From contig NZ_CP052757.1 in the NCBI RefSeq assembly GCF_009708005.2, positions 930,001-994,000 on the forward strand: a stretch of 64,000 nt of DNA. The letters run 5' to 3'. This DNA comes from Cellulosimicrobium protaetiae (lineage in GTDB: Bacteria; Actinomycetota; Actinomycetes; Actinomycetales; Cellulomonadaceae). Below, piece by piece: positions 37,348 through 45,857 of the stretch (within the stretch, counting starts at the first letter, position 1; each line of letters opens with the position of its first letter). The position numbers and the translations under genes are program-made. The notes beneath the pieces were generated by a model, which was not told the origin of the DNA, did no database searches, and saw only the letters and a program-made list of their open reading frames with translations.

Positions 37348-37781
37348 AGCGGGACGGCCTCGGCGAGGACGTCGCGATGCTTGGCGCGCAGCCCACCCTC
37401 GGTGACCACGTCGACGTGAACGCCGAGCAGCTCCGACAGCTCGCGAGACGTCGAGACGAAGCGCCAGGCGTCCTCGGGACGCACGTCGACGACGATGTCG
37501 ACGTCGCTCATCGGGGTGTCATCGCCGCGTGCCACGGACCCGAAGACCCGTGGGTTGTGCCCACCGTTGCGACGGATGAGGTCCCGGACCTCGTCCCGGT
37601 GGGCACGCAGCCGATCCGACGGCCGGATCATCGCGCGACGAATCCGGTCGAGCATCGCGGGTGACGCCTGACGCTTGCCGGACTCGTAGGCCGACAGGTT
37701 GGACGCCGCGATGCCGGTGATCTCGGCCAGACGCGCCTGCGTCAGCCCTGCGCGCTCACGCTCGGCTCGGAGATCCGTCAT
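37344..37781 (-). CDS. mntA: MntA-like nucleotidyltransferase antitoxin with N-terminal XRE domain
   Basis: A 145-residue antitoxin. Residues ~3-50 are an XRE/Cro helix-turn-helix (GLTQARLAEITGIAASNLSA then YESGKRQ). Residues ~60-145 are a minimal nucleotidyltransferase with the exact GS-X10-DxD signature in FGSVARGDDTPMSDVDIVVD, the domain that AMPylates HepT. Many MntA proteins lack the DNA-binding part, so this is a fusion that can also repress its own promoter. ATG 37781 is chosen over 37811 because a perfect operator palindrome lies immediately upstream (37791-37805) and the longer reading would include it as coding sequence. The toxin gene overlaps its stop. Confidence 0.93.
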   Translation of the reverse strand: MTDLRAERERAGLTQARLAEITGIAASNLSAYESGKRQASPAMLDRIRRAMIRPSDRLRAHRDEVRDLIRRNGGHNPRVFGSVARGDDTPMSDVDIVVDVRPEDAWRFVSTSRELSELLGVHVDVVTEGGLRAKHRDVLAEAVPL

Positions 37782-37790
37782 GCACTCGAG

Positions 37791-37805
37791 GTTATCAGTG
37801 ATAAC
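37791..37805. promoter_or_regulatory. Operator of the hepT/mntA pair
   Basis: GTTATCA-G-TGATAAC is a perfect 7+1+7 palindrome, AT-rich against the GC background, 9 bases upstream of the mntA start. Its size and position suit binding by the XRE dimer encoded by mntA and repression of the unit. Confidence 0.7.
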
Positions 37806-38114
37806 TCGCAAGAGGGGTGGATGTACCGAGGCGCTCTCGTGCCGCGAGACCTTTCGACAAGTGGTGCGAACGGCCCGTCGTCACGCGAGCTGGACGCTCC
37901 CCTCCTCGCGTAGCGCATCCCGGGATGAGCCCGTGGTGCCGATCGGCCGATGAGCGGCACCACGGGTGCTCTCCAGGCGGCCCCGGTGCGAGTTGTCCAC
38001 AGGCGCGGCATCGGGGCTGGTCGTGACCGCCGCTCGCGCCCTAGGGTCGCCTGCATCCGAACGGACAGGGGGCCCGGTCGGTCCGTCGTCGTGGGCCCCG
38101 GAGAGCGGGGGGAC
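37806..38114. other. Intergenic region between toxin-antitoxin pair and membrane protein
   Basis: No gene is seen in these 309 bases. A hairpin is at 37930-37966. The bases after 38000 presumably carry the promoter of the membrane protein, whose ATG at 38115 follows a G-rich ribosome site (AGCGGGGGGA). I could not pick out convincing -35 and -10 boxes. Confidence 0.5.
37930..37966. repeat. Hairpin with palindromic loop
   Basis: CCCGTGGTGCCG pairs perfectly with CGGCACCACGGG around a 13-base loop that itself holds the palindrome ATCGGCCGAT. Thirteen bases of the loop side (TCGGCCGATGAGC) match the hairpin at 36561, so the two look like copies of one element, one on each side of the toxin-antitoxin pair. 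Confidence 0.6.
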
Positions 38115-40703
38115 ATGACGGAGCAGGACGTCGCGGCGGCGATGCCGGGAGGGTCGCCGGAGCACCGAGAGGTGCGTGGAGGCGGGTACGAGACGGCCAC
38201 TGACGACACGACGACACGGGGGGAGCCCGCCGTCCTGAGCGACGGTCTGCCACGGGCAGGGCAGGGCTGGGCCACCGCCGGGCCGCGGCTGGGTCGGGCC
38301 GCAGCCCGCGCGGGCTTCGGGTACGTGATCGGTCTCGCGTTCAGCAACGTGGTCGTCCTCGGCGTCGCGGCCCTCGTCGCGGCCGGTCGGCTCGCCGACC
38401 TCTCGCCCGCCGACGACCTCCCGGTGGTCGCACCCGTCCCCACCGGTTCCTCGCCGGACATGGGCTTCACCACCTACGTTGTCACGGTCCTCCTGCTGCT
38501 GAGCGCCGCACTCTTCGCACCCTTCGAGGTGTCGTGGCCCGGGGTCGGCTCGTTCGACCTGTACGCCGTCCCGCTCACGGTGACGACCCTGATCGCGGTG
38601 GCGCTCGTCGCCGGCACGACGTGGCGTGCCGACTCGTCGCCGCGCACGGCCCGCGAGCGCTGGACGGACGCCGGGCTGACCGGGGCCGTCCTGGGGCTGG
38701 CCGGCGCGGTCACCGCCCTCTCCGTGCAGCTGACCTTTCCCGCGGGCTACTTCGCGACGGTCGGGACCGTCGGCGCCGAACCCTGGGGCGCGCTCGCGGG
38801 CGGTGCGCTGCTCGGGACCGCCGCGACCGCCGTCGGGCACACGCTGCGGCGCCGCCCGACCGGAGGGGGCTGGGCGATCGCCCCGGAGCGGCTCGGAGTC
38901 ACGCCGCCCCTCGCGCTGCGTCGCGCGTGCGGCGCAGCGGCGGCGGCGTCGGTCCTGCTCGTCGCGGTCGCCGCGGTCGTCGTGTTCCTGTCGTCCGCCG
39001 CCGCCGCCGCCAGCGACCCGGCGAGCGCGACGATCGCCCTCCTGCTTGTCGGGCCCAACCTCGTCGCCGTGGCGCTCGGGGTCGCGGGCCTCGGGGGTCT
39101 GACGACCTCGGTCTCGATAGGCCCGCACGCGGAGGTCGAGACGTACACGCTCCTGCACCCTGACGTCCCCGGCGCCGCGTGGCTGCTCGTCCTCGTCCCG
39201 GTCGTCGCCACCGTCGTCGCGGCGCTGCGCCTGCACCTCGGCAGGCTGGTCGACGGCCGTGCGGCCCGGTGGGAGGACGCCTGGGCGACCCCGACGGTGC
39301 TTACCGTCGTCGCCCTCGTCGCGGTGCCGCTCGCGGGCGTGCGGGCGACGGTGAGCTACGAGAGCAGCTACGAGGAGGTCGCCGGGGCCATGGGGTGGGG
39401 ACTCGCGCCGTGGACGGTGCTCGTCGCGGCGCTGTGGGGCCTTCTCGCGGAGGCGCTCTCTCGCGTCGCTGGCCCCGTTCTCGGCGCCGCCCTGCCGCAC
39501 CGGGTCGTTCGTCTGCTCGCTCCGCGGCCTCTCGCCGCCCTCCCTCCGGTCGGCCCGCTCCCCACCGGTGCGGGGCCGGCGGTGGCCCCGCAGCAGCCGG
39601 CCGCCGCCGATCCCGTGCGGGTCGGTGGAGCAGCGGGAGGCGTGCCCGCACCCGAGGCGCGGGCCGTCGACCCGCGCAGCGCGCGGCGCATCCTCGCGGT
39701 CGTGGCGCTCGCCGCAGTCGTGGTCGTCGGTGCCGTGGTCGCCCGCGGCGCGGTGGCCTCGACCGTGTTCGCACCGGAGCGACCCGTCGAGCGGTACCTC
39801 GCCGCGCTCGAGGCGGGCGACGCGTCGAGGGCGCTCGCGCTCGCCGACCCGGACGTCGCGCGCGCCGAGCGCGTGCTCCTGACGCACGCCGTGTACGAGG
39901 ACGCGGAAGCCCGCCCCTCGGGTGCGCGCGTCCTCGGCGTCGAGCGTGATCGGGCTGCCGGGACGGCGGTGGTCACGGTGGCCTGGGACCAGGACGGTGT
40001 GAAGTCGGAGCACGACTTCACGGTGCGTCGGGTGGGCAGCAGGTTCGGGGTCTTCGACGACTGGGAGATCGTCGCGCCCCCGGTGTCCGTCGTCGATCTC
40101 GGTGCCCTCCCCGGGGAGGGCTCCGCGACGGTGGTCGTGAACGGTGTCGAGGTGGACGTGACCGACCCGTCGTCGCCGTCGTTCGTCGCGTTCCCCGGCC
40201 GGTGGGAGGTGACGCTGCCCGACGCCGGACCGAACCTGCAGTCGTCCACGGCGACGCTGCTCGTGACGGCGCCGGGCGTCCCGCCCCGTCCCGTCGGCTC
40301 CGCCGACGACCTGCCGTTGCGGTACTCGCTGACCGAGGCGGCGCTCGAGGCAGCCGTCGAGCAGGCACGGGAGCAGCTCGACGGCTGCCTGGCGGCGACG
40401 AGCGCACGGCCCGACGGGTGCCCCGTGTACGACTGGTCCTACGGCGCCTCCGAGGCGCAGGACGTGACGTGGACGCTCGCGACGGAGCCGACCTTCGAGG
40501 CCGAGCAGCTCGACGCGTCGACCGTGCGGGTGCACGTCTCCGACGGTCTCGCGACGACGTCGGGCACCCTGCCCGCGCAGCCGGGTCGCCTCTTCGGGCG
40601 GGAGAGCCCCGAGCCGTACACGGGCGAGGTCGAGATCGACTACGCGGTGGAGCTCTCGGTGCAGGACGGCGAGCTGGTGCTCCGGGAGTCCGCCTGGTGG
40701 TGA
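38115..40703 (+). CDS. Large polytopic membrane protein with extracytoplasmic C-terminal domain
   Basis: An 862-residue protein that I do not recognise as an enzyme or transporter. A charged N-terminus is followed by about eight hydrophobic segments between residues ~65 and 465 (for example VVVLGVAALVAAG, VLLLLSAALFAPF, LLVLVPVVATVVAALRL). A Pro/Ala-rich linker (~490-530) then leads to one more helix (RILAVVALAAVVVVGAVVA). The remaining ~320 residues form a probably extracellular beta-rich region with short repeats and two Cys (LDGCLAAT, DGCPVYDW). The layout resembles actinobacterial zinc-ribbon/TM proteins of unknown function in which the outer part has NTF2-like and Ig-like folds. It stands alone, and a perfect terminator follows 10 bases after its stop. 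Start ATG 38115 has AGCGGGGGGA upstream. Confidence 0.8.
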   Translation: MTEQDVAAAMPGGSPEHREVRGGGYETATDDTTTRGEPAVLSDGLPRAGQGWATAGPRLGRAAARAGFGYVIGLAFSNVVVLGVAALVAAGRLADLSPADDLPVVAPVPTGSSPDMGFTTYVVTVLLLLSAALFAPFEVSWPGVGSFDLYAVPLTVTTLIAVALVAGTTWRADSSPRTARERWTDAGLTGAVLGLAGAVTALSVQLTFPAGYFATVGTVGAEPWGALAGGALLGTAATAVGHTLRRRPTGGGWAIAPERLGVTPPLALRRACGAAAAASVLLVAVAAVVVFLSSAAAAASDPASATIALLLVGPNLVAVALGVAGLGGLTTSVSIGPHAEVETYTLLHPDVPGAAWLLVLVPVVATVVAALRLHLGRLVDGRAARWEDAWATPTVLTVVALVAVPLAGVRATVSYESSYEEVAGAMGWGLAPWTVLVAALWGLLAEALSRVAGPVLGAALPHRVVRLLAPRPLAALPPVGPLPTGAGPAVAPQQPAAADPVRVGGAAGGVPAPEARAVDPRSARRILAVVALAAVVVVGAVVARGAVASTVFAPERPVERYLAALEAGDASRALALADPDVARAERVLLTHAVYEDAEARPSGARVLGVERDRAAGTAVVTVAWDQDGVKSEHDFTVRRVGSRFGVFDDWEIVAPPVSVVDLGALPGEGSATVVVNGVEVDVTDPSSPSFVAFPGRWEVTLPDAGPNLQSSTATLLVTAPGVPPRPVGSADDLPLRYSLTEAALEAAVEQAREQLDGCLAATSARPDGCPVYDWSYGASEAQDVTWTLATEPTFEAEQLDASTVRVHVSDGLATTSGTLPAQPGRLFGRESPEPYTGEVEIDYAVELSVQDGELVLRESAWW

Positions 40704-40713
40704 GGTGCGGCGT

Positions 40714-40735
40714 GGCCGGGACGAGCGTCCCGGCC
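40714..40735. terminator. Bidirectional terminator
   Basis: A perfect 9-base stem, GGCCGGGAC-GAGC-GTCCCGGCC, lies in the 36-base gap between two convergent genes (the membrane protein and the lipoprotein) and would serve both strands. Confidence 0.8.
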
Positions 40736-40739
40736 GCGC

Positions 40740-41765
40740 TCACTCCCCGCTGATCTCCAGCCCGGTCAAGGACCACGGTCCCCAGCCGGCGGTCTCCCAC
40801 GTGAGGACGCCGTACCAGCCACCGCTCGTGAGCGTGCGGCACGACCACCGTCCCCGGTCCTCGTGCGTGCACTCCGGTTCGCGCATCGTCTCCCCGTGCT
40901 CGACGAGCGCCCGCAGGTCGGCGTGGATGGCCTCGTCGGCAAGGGCGGTCGCGGCGCCGGCGTCGCGCGCGTCGAGAGCCTCGAGGAGCTCGAACGTCGC
41001 TCCTTCCGCGGTGTGGACGACGACGTCGGTCGGGGTGAGCGCGTCGCCGTCCAGCACGTATCGCGCGGACGCGGGGGAGTCGCCCATCGCGAGCGAGTCC
41101 TCGTCGGTTCCCGTCCACCAGCGGACCTCGACCGCTCCGTCCACGAAGGTGACGTCCTCGACCCACTCGCGCCCGAACTGCGTCTCCTCGAACGGGCTGA
41201 GCACGTGGGTGACCTGCGCCGTGGACTCCTCGGGCCCGGCCTCGAGCACGCCGAGCACCTGCGGCCAGGCGGACCCGCCGTGGTGGCAGGAGAACACGCC
41301 CACGGCCACGGGCACCGCCTCGGGGCCGAGCGAACCGTGCACGACCTCGTCCTCCAGCCACACCCCGCCCTCGGGCCCGTCCGGAGCGGTGCCCTCGAGC
41401 ACGCCGTCGACGAGGCGACCGGGCGGGAAGTCGCACAGGCTCGGCACCCGGGCGCCGAGGACGGCGTCGAGGGTCGGCACGGCGTGATCCGTGGCGGCCT
41501 CGGTTGACGACCCGGTACCCGGGACGGAGTCTGTCGGGGACGGTGACGTCGGCGGCCCGGCGAGGTGGGCCGTGCACCCGCCGAGCACGAGCGCGACCAG
41601 GACGCCGGCGAGCGAATTCCGCCCCAGGACGACAGGTCGAGGGGGCGGCCCAGGGAGGGCCGACCCGGGGCGCTCGGTTCGATCCGACGGGTGCTGGCTG
41701 ACGCCGTGGCGATGTGGGCGGCTGTGCACGACGCCGGTGCGTGCCGACGATCTCCGCGCCATCAT
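40740..41765 (-). CDS. Putative lipoprotein
   Basis: A 341-residue exported protein of unknown function. A long N-terminal stretch precedes a hydrophobic segment and lipobox (SLAGVLVALVLGGC, Cys near residue 61), then a Ser/Pro/Thr linker and a ~270-residue globular domain. It contains four Cys outside the lipobox (SLCDFPP, FSCHHG, EPECTHE, WSCRT), which suits an oxidising extracellular setting. Its ATG overlaps the stop of the PKD-protein gene (ATGA), making it the third gene of an operon of exported proteins. The long segment before the lipobox is unusual, so a downstream start could be real, but I see no GTG or ATG nearer with a ribosome site. Confidence 0.75.
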   Translation of the reverse strand: MMARRSSARTGVVHSRPHRHGVSQHPSDRTERPGSALPGPPPRPVVLGRNSLAGVLVALVLGGCTAHLAGPPTSPSPTDSVPGTGSSTEAATDHAVPTLDAVLGARVPSLCDFPPGRLVDGVLEGTAPDGPEGGVWLEDEVVHGSLGPEAVPVAVGVFSCHHGGSAWPQVLGVLEAGPEESTAQVTHVLSPFEETQFGREWVEDVTFVDGAVEVRWWTGTDEDSLAMGDSPASARYVLDGDALTPTDVVVHTAEGATFELLEALDARDAGAATALADEAIHADLRALVEHGETMREPECTHEDRGRWSCRTLTSGGWYGVLTWETAGWGPWSLTGLEISGE

Positions 41766-42739
41766 CCGGGCAGGTCGTCGGTGACGAGGCGAGACCGGGC
41801 TTCGTAGACGCGCAGAGGGTCGGCGGTGCTGGTGGTCGTGGCGGTGCCCGTGACGTCGGTCCAGTTCGGCGTGCCGGTGATGCGGAACTGCCCGGACCAG
41901 GTCGTGGTCAAGGAGATCTGAACCTGGTCGGCGGGCTGGTCGTAGGTGTGCGCGACGGTGTGGTGGGGGTAGGCGGCGCCGGGGTCGGTGGTGGCGAGCG
42001 GGGTGGTGCCGTCGCCGTAGTCCCAGGTGTAGGTGCGGGGGGTGGCGCGGATCTGGACGGGGATGCCGAGCAGGGTGGTGTCCAGCACCTGCTCGCCCGG
42101 CTCGGTGTAGGTGATGGTGGGGACGTTGACCAGGGTCCAGCCGTCCGGGGGCTGCACGATGACGGGGGACGGGGTGATGGTCAGGGTCGCCAGGGCGCGT
42201 GCGGCTTCGTCGGCGAGGTCGGCCGGGGTGATGCAGGAGTGTTCGGCCACGGGGTCCCCGGCTGCGGACCACTCGCCTGGTGTGCCGTCGGTCCCGATCT
42301 CGCGGGTCTGGCGGTAGAGCGCGCCGAGGTAGTACGAGCTCTGGTCGCACTCCAGCCCTTCGGCGATCAGGCGTTCCCAGTCCGCGCAGCGACCGGATAG
42401 GTCCGACGTCGGGTCGTCCAGACCGTTGAAGACCGAGCAGGTGGTCTGCGCGGCACGGTAGTACCGCTCCGTCGCCGGACCGCCGGCAGATCCGCCAGTC
42501 TCGTAGGTCCCACCGCCAGCGGTCGCCACCTCAGCGTCGACCGTCACGCTCTGCCCGGCCGCCTGCGCTCTGTTTCCGAAGCCCGCCGGGGCCTCGGGCG
42601 CAGGCGATGCGGGCGGCACCGAGTTTGTCGGAGGGCTGTCGTCTGTCCGACTGCGGGTTGTCTCGCCCGCCGCGAATGCCTGGCTCGCCGTGAAGAGGAT
42701 GGCTATGGTGGCAAGAGCCGCGAGCACTGTGCGCCGCAT
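41762..42739 (-). CDS. Secreted PKD-domain protein
   Basis: A 325-residue protein with a clear signal peptide (MRRTVLAALATIAILFTASQ, cut after AFA). The C-terminal half has a PKD-like strand pattern (YTWDYGDGTTPLATTDPG then HTYDQPADQVQISLTTTW), a fold used for adhesion or carbohydrate contact. The middle part has four Cys and an E-rich stretch that I do not recognise. The gene lies 5 bases after the DUF6318-like gene and overlaps the lipoprotein gene, so three exported proteins are made together. A fragment of its last codons is duplicated at 36821. Confidence 0.85.
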   Translation of the reverse strand: MRRTVLAALATIAILFTASQAFAAGETTRSRTDDSPPTNSVPPASPAPEAPAGFGNRAQAAGQSVTVDAEVATAGGGTYETGGSAGGPATERYYRAAQTTCSVFNGLDDPTSDLSGRCADWERLIAEGLECDQSSYYLGALYRQTREIGTDGTPGEWSAAGDPVAEHSCITPADLADEAARALATLTITPSPVIVQPPDGWTLVNVPTITYTEPGEQVLDTTLLGIPVQIRATPRTYTWDYGDGTTPLATTDPGAAYPHHTVAHTYDQPADQVQISLTTTWSGQFRITGTPNWTDVTGTATTTSTADPLRVYEARSRLVTDDLPG

Positions 42740-42744
42740 TCTTC

Positions 42745-43419
42745 TCACCCCTCGTCCTTGGGCATAGGCGCAACCTCTACGACCACCCAGGATCCGGTGT
42801 TCCGCCCCATCTCGATTCGTAGTTCGACGGTGTCCCGTGGAACGGTCTCGACGCTCTGGCCAGTGGCGTCGCTCACCTCGATCGGTTCTTGGTGGGTGCG
42901 AACATCGAGGGGAAAGATCCCGGTCTGCGAGTCGCGTGCGTAACTGGTCAGGATCTCGACGGTGGTCTCGCCCCCGGTGAAGACCGAACCTGAGTCCGAC
43001 AGCCAGCGCGCATTGGCGAGGCTCTCCGAGCAGTAGCCGCACTCCTGATGAGACATGGCTTCCCACTCGGCGGTATCGCTCGAGGTCATGATGTACGGGT
43101 AGAGCTCGAGGAAGTACTCCGCGGCCGCGGCGGCGCCCTCGGCGTCGTCGCGGTCCATCGCGGTGGGTCGTTCCGGCTTGACCGGGCCGGTCTCGGTCGG
43201 CGACGGCTCGGGTGTCTCCGTCGGTGACGGTTCCGCCGACGTCTCGATCGGCGTCGGGTCGGGCTCGGTGCTGCCGGAGCACGCGGCGGCCATGCACCCC
43301 ACGACGAGCGCGACGCCGAGGGTGAGTGCCCGCCGTCGGGCGGACGGCCAGGAACGTGGCGGGTCGGTCGCCCTCACGGGCACGACGGCGTGGGACGGCA
43401 CACGGACGGACGGACTCAC
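42745..43419 (-). CDS. DUF6318-like lipoprotein
   Basis: A 224-residue lipoprotein. The signal peptide ends in the lipobox CMAAAC (Cys near residue 47), then comes a Thr/Pro/Glu-rich linker (about 40 residues) and a ~130-residue domain with SDTAEWEAMSHQECGYCSE, the paired-Cys motif characteristic of DUF6318, and a C-terminal beta strand ending VVVEVAPMP. Function is unknown, but the same family is recurrently found in actinobacterial operons of exported proteins. The GTG start has AGGGGG 5 bases upstream. It is the first gene of the operon and divergent from the ugp genes. Confidence 0.85.
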   Translation of the reverse strand: MSPSVRVPSHAVVPVRATDPPRSWPSARRRALTLGVALVVGCMAAACSGSTEPDPTPIETSAEPSPTETPEPSPTETGPVKPERPTAMDRDDAEGAAAAAEYFLELYPYIMTSSDTAEWEAMSHQECGYCSESLANARWLSDSGSVFTGGETTVEILTSYARDSQTGIFPLDVRTHQEPIEVSDATGQSVETVPRDTVELRIEMGRNTGSWVVVEVAPMPKDEG

Positions 43420-43757
43420 GAAGACCCCCTGCTGGTCGGCGTCGAGCGGTGGCCGCGCGAGTGGCTGGGCAGCGCCGCGCGAACCTCCCAGAACCTAGCG
43501 AAACCGCGCGCCGGGCGGAACCGTCCGTCCCGCCCTGTGGACGACGGCCGCGCAGGTGTCCGTGACGTTGCCTCTCCACAGGGCTGCGTGGCGCGTCGGG
43601 CACGGGTGCATGAACGTTGCCCGAAGCCTCGATCCGTACCTGGACATCACAGGGCAAAAAGGGCGCGGCCGCTTCCTATGCTCGCCGTGGCCGCCCACCC
43701 GCAGGACGGGTTCCGTGCCGGCCGTGACCTCACCCCTCGTACGAGCGGATCCTTGCT
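43420..43757. promoter_or_regulatory. Divergent promoter region, lipoprotein operon / ugp operon
   Basis: No gene occurs in these 338 bases. A TATGCT at 43677-43682 could be a -10 element for the ugp operon; I see no good -35 for it. The GGGCAAAAAGGG stretch just before is the most AT-rich piece. No strong palindrome that would serve as a PhoP or sugar-repressor site was found. Confidence 0.3.
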
Positions 43758-44795
43758 GTGACCACCGTCCTCACCCCGGAGTCCCCGGGTTCCTCGGGCG
43801 CGCCGCGCGCCGCCGCCCGGGCCTCGGGCCCGGCCGCACCCGGCCGACCCGGCGGCCCTGCGCCGTCCGACCCCGCCGACCGTGAGGCGCAGGCGCTGCA
43901 CCGCAGCCGCCTGGGTGCGCGACGCCGTCGGCGGAACCTGCTGTGGGTGCTGCTGCTCGCGGGGCCGAACCTCGTGCTCCTGCTGGTGTTCGTGTACCGG
44001 CCGCTGCTGCAGAGCTTCTACCTCTCGACGCTGCAGTGGAACCTCGGGTCGCCGGTCGCGCGCCAGGTGGGGCTGGGCAACTACGTCGAGTGGTTCACCG
44101 CGCCGACGACGGGCCGGATCGTCACCACGACGCTCGTCTTCACGGTCGCGACGGTCGGTGGCGCGATGGTCCTCGGCCTGGGCCTGGCGCTGCTGCTCAA
44201 CCGCCGCCTCAAGGGCCGCGGCGTCGCCCGGACCGTCGCGTTCGCGCCGTACGTGCTGTCGGGCTTCGCGGTCGGGATCCTGTGGCTGTTCATGTTCGAC
44301 CCGCGCTACGGGCTGGTCCAGGAGCTGCTCGGCTGGGTCGGCGTCGCGTCGCCGCAGTGGTACACGCAGCGCCCGTGGCCGCTCGTGATGATCGTCGTGG
44401 TCTACCTGTGGAAGAACCTCGGGTACGTCGCCCTCATCTACCTGGCGGTCCTGCAGTCGGTGCCGCAGGACCTCCGGGACGCCGCGGCGCTCGACGGTGC
44501 GTCGTCGGCCCGGACGCTGCGGTCGATCATCCTGCCGCTGCTCACCCCGACGACGTTCTTCCTCGTCGTGACGATGCTCCTCGCGTCGCTGCAGTCCTTC
44601 GACATCATCAAGGCGATGACGCAGGGCGGCCCGCTCGGTTCGACGACGACGCTCATGTACTCGATCTACGAGGAGAGCTTCGTCAACGGTCGCGCCGGGT
44701 ACGCGTCGGCGGTCGCCACGATCCTCTTCCTCGTGCTGCTCGCGGTGACCGCGGTGCAGATGCGGTTCGTCCAGCGGAAGGTCCACTACGCATGA
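43758..44795 (+). CDS. ugpA: ABC transporter permease, UgpA-like
   Basis: A 345-residue inner-membrane permease of the MalF/UgpA family, half of the channel for a binding-protein-dependent importer. After an Ala/Pro-rich 60-residue cytoplasmic tail come six membrane segments (from WVLLLAGPNLVLLLVFVY to ATILFLVLLAVTAVQ). The ATPase-docking EAA loop is DAAALDGASSARTLRSIILP near 245. The start is GTG 43758 with no clear ribosome site, so a leaderless transcript is possible. ATGA overlap joins it to the second permease. The glycerophosphodiester phosphodiesterase at the end of the operon points to glycerol-3-phosphate or its diesters as substrate; sugar import is the alternative. Confidence 0.88.
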   Translation: MTTVLTPESPGSSGAPRAAARASGPAAPGRPGGPAPSDPADREAQALHRSRLGARRRRRNLLWVLLLAGPNLVLLLVFVYRPLLQSFYLSTLQWNLGSPVARQVGLGNYVEWFTAPTTGRIVTTTLVFTVATVGGAMVLGLGLALLLNRRLKGRGVARTVAFAPYVLSGFAVGILWLFMFDPRYGLVQELLGWVGVASPQWYTQRPWPLVMIVVVYLWKNLGYVALIYLAVLQSVPQDLRDAAALDGASSARTLRSIILPLLTPTTFFLVVTMLLASLQSFDIIKAMTQGGPLGSTTTLMYSIYEESFVNGRAGYASAVATILFLVLLAVTAVQMRFVQRKVHYA

Positions 44796-45709
44796 GCGCC
44801 GTCGCGCCCACCTCGACCGGGCGCCCCGAGACCGCGCCCGCCACCCCGGCCGCGCTGACCGCTCCGGGCCCGCGCACCACGTCGGCCCGACGCCGCAGCC
44901 TCCAGCCGGGCGGCTACCTCGCCCTGGTCCTCGCGACCGTCGTGCTCGGCGCGCCGCTGCTGTGGATGGTGCTCGCGAGCATGAAGACGCCCGCGGAGCT
45001 GTACACCGTCCCGCTGCAGTGGCTCCCGGGCAGCGTCAACCTCGACAACTACGCGCAGGCGGCGGACTCGGTCCCGCTCGGGCGGCTGCTGGCCAACAGC
45101 GTCGGGATCACGGTCGTGGGCGCGGGCCTCAAGGTCGCGCTGGGGCTCACGTGCGCGTACGCGCTCGTGTTCCTCGACTTCCCGTTCAAGAAGGTCGTGT
45201 TCGGGCTCGTCATCGCGACGCTCATGATCCCGCCGCAGATCACGATCATCCCCAACTACACGCTCGTCGCGAGCCTCGGGTGGCTCAACACCTACCAGGG
45301 CATCCTCGTGCCCGGCCTCGCGAGCGCGTTCGGGACGTTCCTGTTCCGCCAGCACTTCCTCACGCTGCCGCGCTCGATCCTCGAGGCCGCAGAGCTCGAC
45401 GGCGCGGGCCACTGGCGCAAGCTGTGGCGGTTCGTCGTGCCGATGAGCACGCCGACGCTCGCGGCAGTCGCGCTCGTGTCCGTCGTGACGGAGTGGAACG
45501 ACTACCTGTGGCCGTTCCTCGTCATCGACCGCCCGGACAAGATGACCCTCCCCGTCGGCCTCACGCTGCTCCAGAACACCGACGGCATGACGAACTGGGG
45601 CGTGCTGCTCGCCGCGACGGTCGTCGTGACGCTGCCGATCCTCGTCGTCTTCCTCGTCCTGCAGCGCCGCCTCGTCGCCGGCCTCACGGCCGGCGCGGTC
45701 ACCGGCTGA
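44792..45709 (+). CDS. ugpE: ABC transporter permease, UgpE-like
   Basis: A 305-residue permease of the MalG/UgpE family, partner of the preceding gene. A hydrophobic first segment (LALVLATVVLGAPLLWMVLA) is followed by five more, with the EAA loop EAAELDGAGHWRKLWRFVVP near residue 200. Its ATG overlaps the stop of ugpA, so the two halves of the channel are made in equal amounts. It has typical length and no defects. No ATP-binding subunit is encoded here; such importers often share a general MsmK/UgpC-type ATPase encoded elsewhere. Confidence 0.9.
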   Translation: MSAVAPTSTGRPETAPATPAALTAPGPRTTSARRRSLQPGGYLALVLATVVLGAPLLWMVLASMKTPAELYTVPLQWLPGSVNLDNYAQAADSVPLGRLLANSVGITVVGAGLKVALGLTCAYALVFLDFPFKKVVFGLVIATLMIPPQITIIPNYTLVASLGWLNTYQGILVPGLASAFGTFLFRQHFLTLPRSILEAAELDGAGHWRKLWRFVVPMSTPTLAAVALVSVVTEWNDYLWPFLVIDRPDKMTLPVGLTLLQNTDGMTNWGVLLAATVVVTLPILVVFLVLQRRLVAGLTAGAVTG

Positions 45710-45857
45710 CCCATCCCGCGCCGTCGTGCCCGACGACGGCGCCCACCCCGGGCGGGCCGCGGGCCCGCCCACCACCACCGAGCTCCCCGGTCCGCCCGCA
45801 GCGGTCCGGGTTCCCCGAAGCGCACCGAGACCCGGTGCACGACCTGAAGGAGCACCT

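Noticed and set aside
37881-40535. 884-residue minus-strand frame opposite the membrane protein
   Set aside because: Highly charged, repetitive composition with no motif; the plus-strand gene has a convincing topology and terminator.
43647-44786. 379-residue minus-strand frame opposite ugpA
   Set aside because: Composition is a charged Arg/His/Glu-rich shadow with no domains; ugpA motifs and the ATGA overlap with ugpE support the plus strand.
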